Source of the DNA: Rhynchopus sp. YZ270_cl-10
Taxonomy: Eukaryota > Euglenozoa > Diplonemea > Diplonemida > Diplonemidae
NCBI GenBank assembly: GCA_964035575.1
Contig: OZ037889.1
Location: 1-64,000 of the forward strand
Length of the DNA stretch: 64,000 nucleotides
Reading direction: 5' to 3'
Part shown: piece after piece, positions 60,264 through 64,000 of the stretch
How the letters are laid out: every line of letters begins with the position of its first letter
How positions within the stretch are numbered: the first letter of the stretch is position 1
The notes under the pieces: model-generated
What the model was told of the DNA's origin: nothing
What the model saw: only the letters and a program-made list of their open reading frames with translations
The model's database searches: none
Made by a program: the position numbers and the translations under genes

Positions 60264-63200
60264 TATTAGTGTAGACTAATTGTAGTTGCTTTTAAAGCGA
60301 ATTTTTATTTGTTTTCAATGAATCGTTTTTTTTTGTTGTTTGTATTAGTGGATGAGCTCCACTATACTACTCTTTATCAAAAAACTCTTTTTGTATCGAG
60401 ACAAATCACCTGTCCGAAAATTCTGTACACAAACATTTTTTTTAAAAATTGTAGCACAACCACTACCAAATTGGTAAAGGTATGTGCACAATATCCCCAA
60501 TACCGCCCCCTTTTGCGTTTTATCAAGTAGTTTGTACCAAACACAGTGATGAATTTCACTTTTTTATTTTTGTTCGTTTTTTTAATTTTTTTCGTTTTTC
60601 TCATTGCCCCATTCTACCAAAAATCCTTGCATCGATATGCAAGGAATTTGGTCGAAAGATAACTTTCGGGGGAGAGGGTTTTGTTTTATTTCTTGTTGCA
60701 AGCTCAAGGAAAAAAAGCAAATAGCTCTACGTAGTGAAGTGGATCAAGAACACTTGGTTGCTGATCACAAAAAGAATAGGCCCGTCCAATGGAAGAGGGT
60801 CGCTATGTAGTGAAAACGTAGAGGGGTGTGGGTTGCCTTCCTGAAAGCAAAAAAAAAGAATAAATACAATCTACTTTCATTTCAGGGAGAACAGAAAGCA
60901 TTTTTTTTTTTTGAGAGGTAAACATTTTGCGCAAAAGAAGAAAGTAAATAAGAACGAAAAGTTGGTCAACAGATCACAGATGAAACCCCTGACTCTCTCG
61001 TGTGCGTCACCTGAAAGAAATTTTGTTTGATTATAGACTACTAATCACTAGATAGCAGCCTGGAAGAAGGGGGGGGAAGGTGAATTTTTGAAAGCGCAAA
61101 ACGCCAACGGAGACGCAAGCTGTCTGGACTGACAGCCTGGCAACCGTGGCAAGACTCGAACCTGCAACCGCCTGGTGGTGATTGAGAGTAATCGTTTTAA
61201 CAAACATAAAAGTATTTTTAAAAAAGAGACGTTGGCAGTATTAACAAACAAAAAATGCGCTATTTTGTTGGGTTCTGTTTTATTTATTCATCAGGTCACA
61301 ACCATACGAACACTACGGCGGTAAGAACAAGGTTTCCTTTTTTTTGCTATGTCGACAATCGACCCACCTTGGGTGGGTAACTGTGGTTTGCTGTCTTTGC
61401 TATTTTTGTTTTTTCTTGAAATTCTGAAAATTGTGTAAATACTCGGGATGGAACGCATTGTGTTAATGGTATTCACCCCCCAACTCTTGGTTGCGAAAAG
61501 GGGGGACGGGTTGCAGTAGGGGAAAACGTACCGGGATGCTGGATGCTGGTACGCGGCTAGTTGTCACACAAGGAACTTGAAAGATGAATGTGCCTCTTGT
61601 GCACACACATCTGTCAAAAAAAAAATAAATAAGAAATCAGAAACTCTAGGTTTTGGTGGTTTGCTTTAATTCGAAGTTTTTAAACTTTTTTTTTTTGAAA
61701 AAAAATGGTTCGATGTTTACATTGAAGTGCAACGGAACAGAGTAGGGGAACCACTGTATCTTCTTTTGGCACAACAACGTTTTCTTTAGTGTTAAAAAAA
61801 AAACAGAAGAAAGCAATTTAAACAAAAAATAACAATGTGGCCAGAAATAAACAAGGAAACTTCTTCACGAGGTTATAAAAAAAATTCGCAATTTTTTTTT
61901 TTTTATTTTCATTTTTTCCCGGAAGTGAAAGGGGGAACAAAACACCACGACAGAGGTCTCATTCTGTATACGGTATTGTTGACGACATAACAAAGGTCGA
62001 AACAGTCCATTTTGCCTTCGTGAGGAGGCGAAGTGGATACTTCACCTTTTGTGTGGGGACAAAAAAATAATGAAGATTTTGCAGATTTGCTTCTTTTGCA
62101 TTTTTGACACTTTTATTACATTATCAGACCAGCTGACAGATGTGTTCCACTACATTATTTTTCCAAAAAAAAAAAACTAAAAAACAAACCCAGAGGGGTT
62201 CTGACTCAAATATCACCCAAAAAAAGGGGGCTAGGACCGACTACAGACCAAGACACCTCATCAAAGAGTGGCTGAGACGAGATACATCAGGAACAACATT
62301 CGACAATAAATTCACCCGCTATTTTGCAACCAAATGCATCCAATAATGAAAAAGGATCAAAACATCGTACCACAAAAAACACCAAAAAATTGCACAACAA
62401 ATAGTACCTACCTTCCCCGTGTATATGTCCGAAAACATGTGTATATCGAGCCTCGACCAACACAGACCTATACACAGGACATACACACGGGGGGAGGTAG
62501 GAAAACGGTTTTGGGGTATCTCTTGAAAAGGGGAGCAGGGGGGGAAATGCTGAACAACGTGCAGATGCAATCGTTGTGAGGGATCACACGTTCAATAAAA
62601 AAGACACAGTGAAAGGGAGGACGGGAACCTCTCACACAAAAAAAAAGGAAGCCAGACAAAAGGGGGATTCCTCCAGGAGTCATCTCTTCAGGAAAAAGAA
62701 TAAAAAAAAGAAAATGTTTGAGTTATAGACAGGAGACCTGACACTGCTGTGAGGGGTTGTAAAAGTTGTAAACTTATAAAAGTTTACAGTTTAAAAAAAA
62801 ATTGTAAGATAAGCCTCCTCGCAATTGGTCAACTTCAACAAAAATAGACAGAGAGCTGTGGGTATGCAACACTTACGACAATAGGTGTGGTGGTGCAAAG
62901 GAAAAAACGCGAGAAAAAAAAAGTAGTTGAAACAAAGTGCTAAAACGCAGCTCGGTCGTGCTCATGCAAAGGGTGGGAGGTAAGTGATCCAAAAAAAAAA
63001 CATAATTCAACAAGATGACATGTACAGTTGATTTGCACAAAAAAACAGTTTTGGTAAAGCTGACGTAGGCCTCCATGCTTGACACCTATACCCAAAGTAC
63101 CGCCCTCTGTGCTGGGAACTGTAGGCACAAAAAGGGTGGGGATTTGAGAGTAGATGGGAACTGTGGTTTGTTTTTTGCTTTATTGCCCAGAGTGGACGAA

Positions 63201-64000
63201 GGAGGGGAAAAAATCAAAATAAAATAACCAATGATAATAGAAAAACTTGTAAACCCCCTCTAAGCCTTAGCCACCTCATCAAGAGTTGATACGACAACAG
63301 AAGGGGTTTTAATGGGGTTTTTGTGGGAAAAAAGAATTGAGAGATTGAAGCAAAAAGAAAAATTTTTTTTTGAAGACTAATGTGCCTCGCTGCACACACA
63401 TCTTTCAGCAAAAAAAAAAAAGGAAAAAAAAATAAACCACAAAACTGTGGGGAAGCATTTCCGCCACAATACCGTTAGTATGCGGGTCCAGAATTCACTC
63501 TTTAATTTTTTTTTAATTTGTTTTGTTGGTTTAGCGTAGCTGCCACACAGACAGTCTTTACCATCCTCTTTTTTTTCTCGGAACATATCGGTATGATATT
63601 GTAAAAGTAATACACAAAAAAAAGGCGTCAGTTTAGATGGAGTAATTTATATTCAAAAAAAAAAAAACAAACAACAAAAGTTGTTAAACTATAGTAAAAC
63701 CCATGTTAACAAGAAGACGCTGGTTCGCTCGTTACTATTTTTTAAAAAATTTTCTTAAAAAATTTTACGGCGCTACAAATATTATTAGCTAAAACCTTAT
63801 GAATGTGCCTCCCTTCACACATATCAGAAATAATACAAACATACCTTTGAAGATGAAAAACGGACATGCACATACCGTGTGCACTATTTCTGAAAAAATT
63901 GAGGAAAAAATACATCAAAAACAACGCTGTGTGGGGTTATCACGATGGAACACGCTGTGGGGTATTTGCTTCTTAGTTTGAGCCTCAAAAAAAGCCAGGA
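60264..64000. other. AT-rich region to the window end
   Basis: No gene recognised. Hairpin modules of the GATGAA-type family occur at 60979-61018, 61577-61614, 63249-63285, 63369-63408 and 63796-63833. A diverged small T-terminated element lies at 63519-63575, and a tRNA-related SINE-like copy at 61083-61190. Short frames elsewhere, including around 62140-62580, have no protein features. Confidence 0.4.
61083..61190 (-). repeat. tRNA-related SINE-like element, second copy
   Basis: On the minus strand a T-arm can be drawn (GCAGG, loop TTCGAGT, CTTGC), containing a B-box GGTTCGAGTC. It is followed by CACGGTTGCCA, then CTGTCAGTCCAGACAG (a hairpin) and the tail GCGTCTCCGTTGGCGTTTTGCG. The upstream part has only a 4-bp anticodon-like stem, and no D-arm or matching acceptor strand. 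The tail parallels the element at 57336-57412, supporting one tRNA-derived SINE family. Confidence 0.5.

Noticed and set aside
61083-61190. Functional tRNA gene
   Set aside because: A T-arm and B-box are present, but there is no D-arm or acceptor pairing, and the anticodon stem is only 4 bp.

Overview
This window comes from a nuclear genome of a eukaryote, most likely a protist; I cannot name the lineage. The evidence is a malate dehydrogenase gene with a mitochondrial-type presequence and GT-AG introns, an acyl-CoA synthetase ending in the peroxisomal signal AKL, and terminal-inverted-repeat DNA transposons with short non-autonomous relatives. Genes are GC-rich, compact and almost all on the minus strand. 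They sit in AT-rich spacer full of A/T and G/C homopolymer runs.

Layout. (1) 1-18300 is a satellite block: about 15 kb of the 8-mer TTTGCGGG, a degenerate CTG-rich repeat (15067-15655), a GTTGCTGCT repeat (15967-16252), and an apparently perfect 13-bp array of about 110 copies (16873-18299). (2) 18300-32500 is the main gene cluster: a broken copy and an intact copy of a ubiquitin-like/WD40 protein, a peroxisomal-type acyl-CoA synthetase, and a tandem family of three multipass membrane proteins of unknown function (two whole, the middle one broken by an insertion and a deletion). (3) 32856-42310 holds three tandem malate dehydrogenase genes with practically identical exons but introns of 191, 580 and 4776 bp. 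The largest intron carries a 3.1-kb inverted-repeat transposon and scraps of other coding sequence. (4) 42311-64000 is AT-rich and gene-poor. It holds a complete-looking 2-kb DDE-type transposon, three MITE-like foldback elements with target duplications, tRNA-related SINE-like pieces, and several families of short recurring hairpin modules that I cannot assign to a known class.

The genes do not form an obvious pathway. Malate dehydrogenase and acyl-CoA synthetase are ordinary organellar metabolism. The strongest theme is duplication: WD40 x2, membrane protein x3 and MDH x3, each head-to-tail on the minus strand. The points most worth following are the two satellites, the transposon families with their 5-bp target duplications, and the short hairpin modules of the right half.
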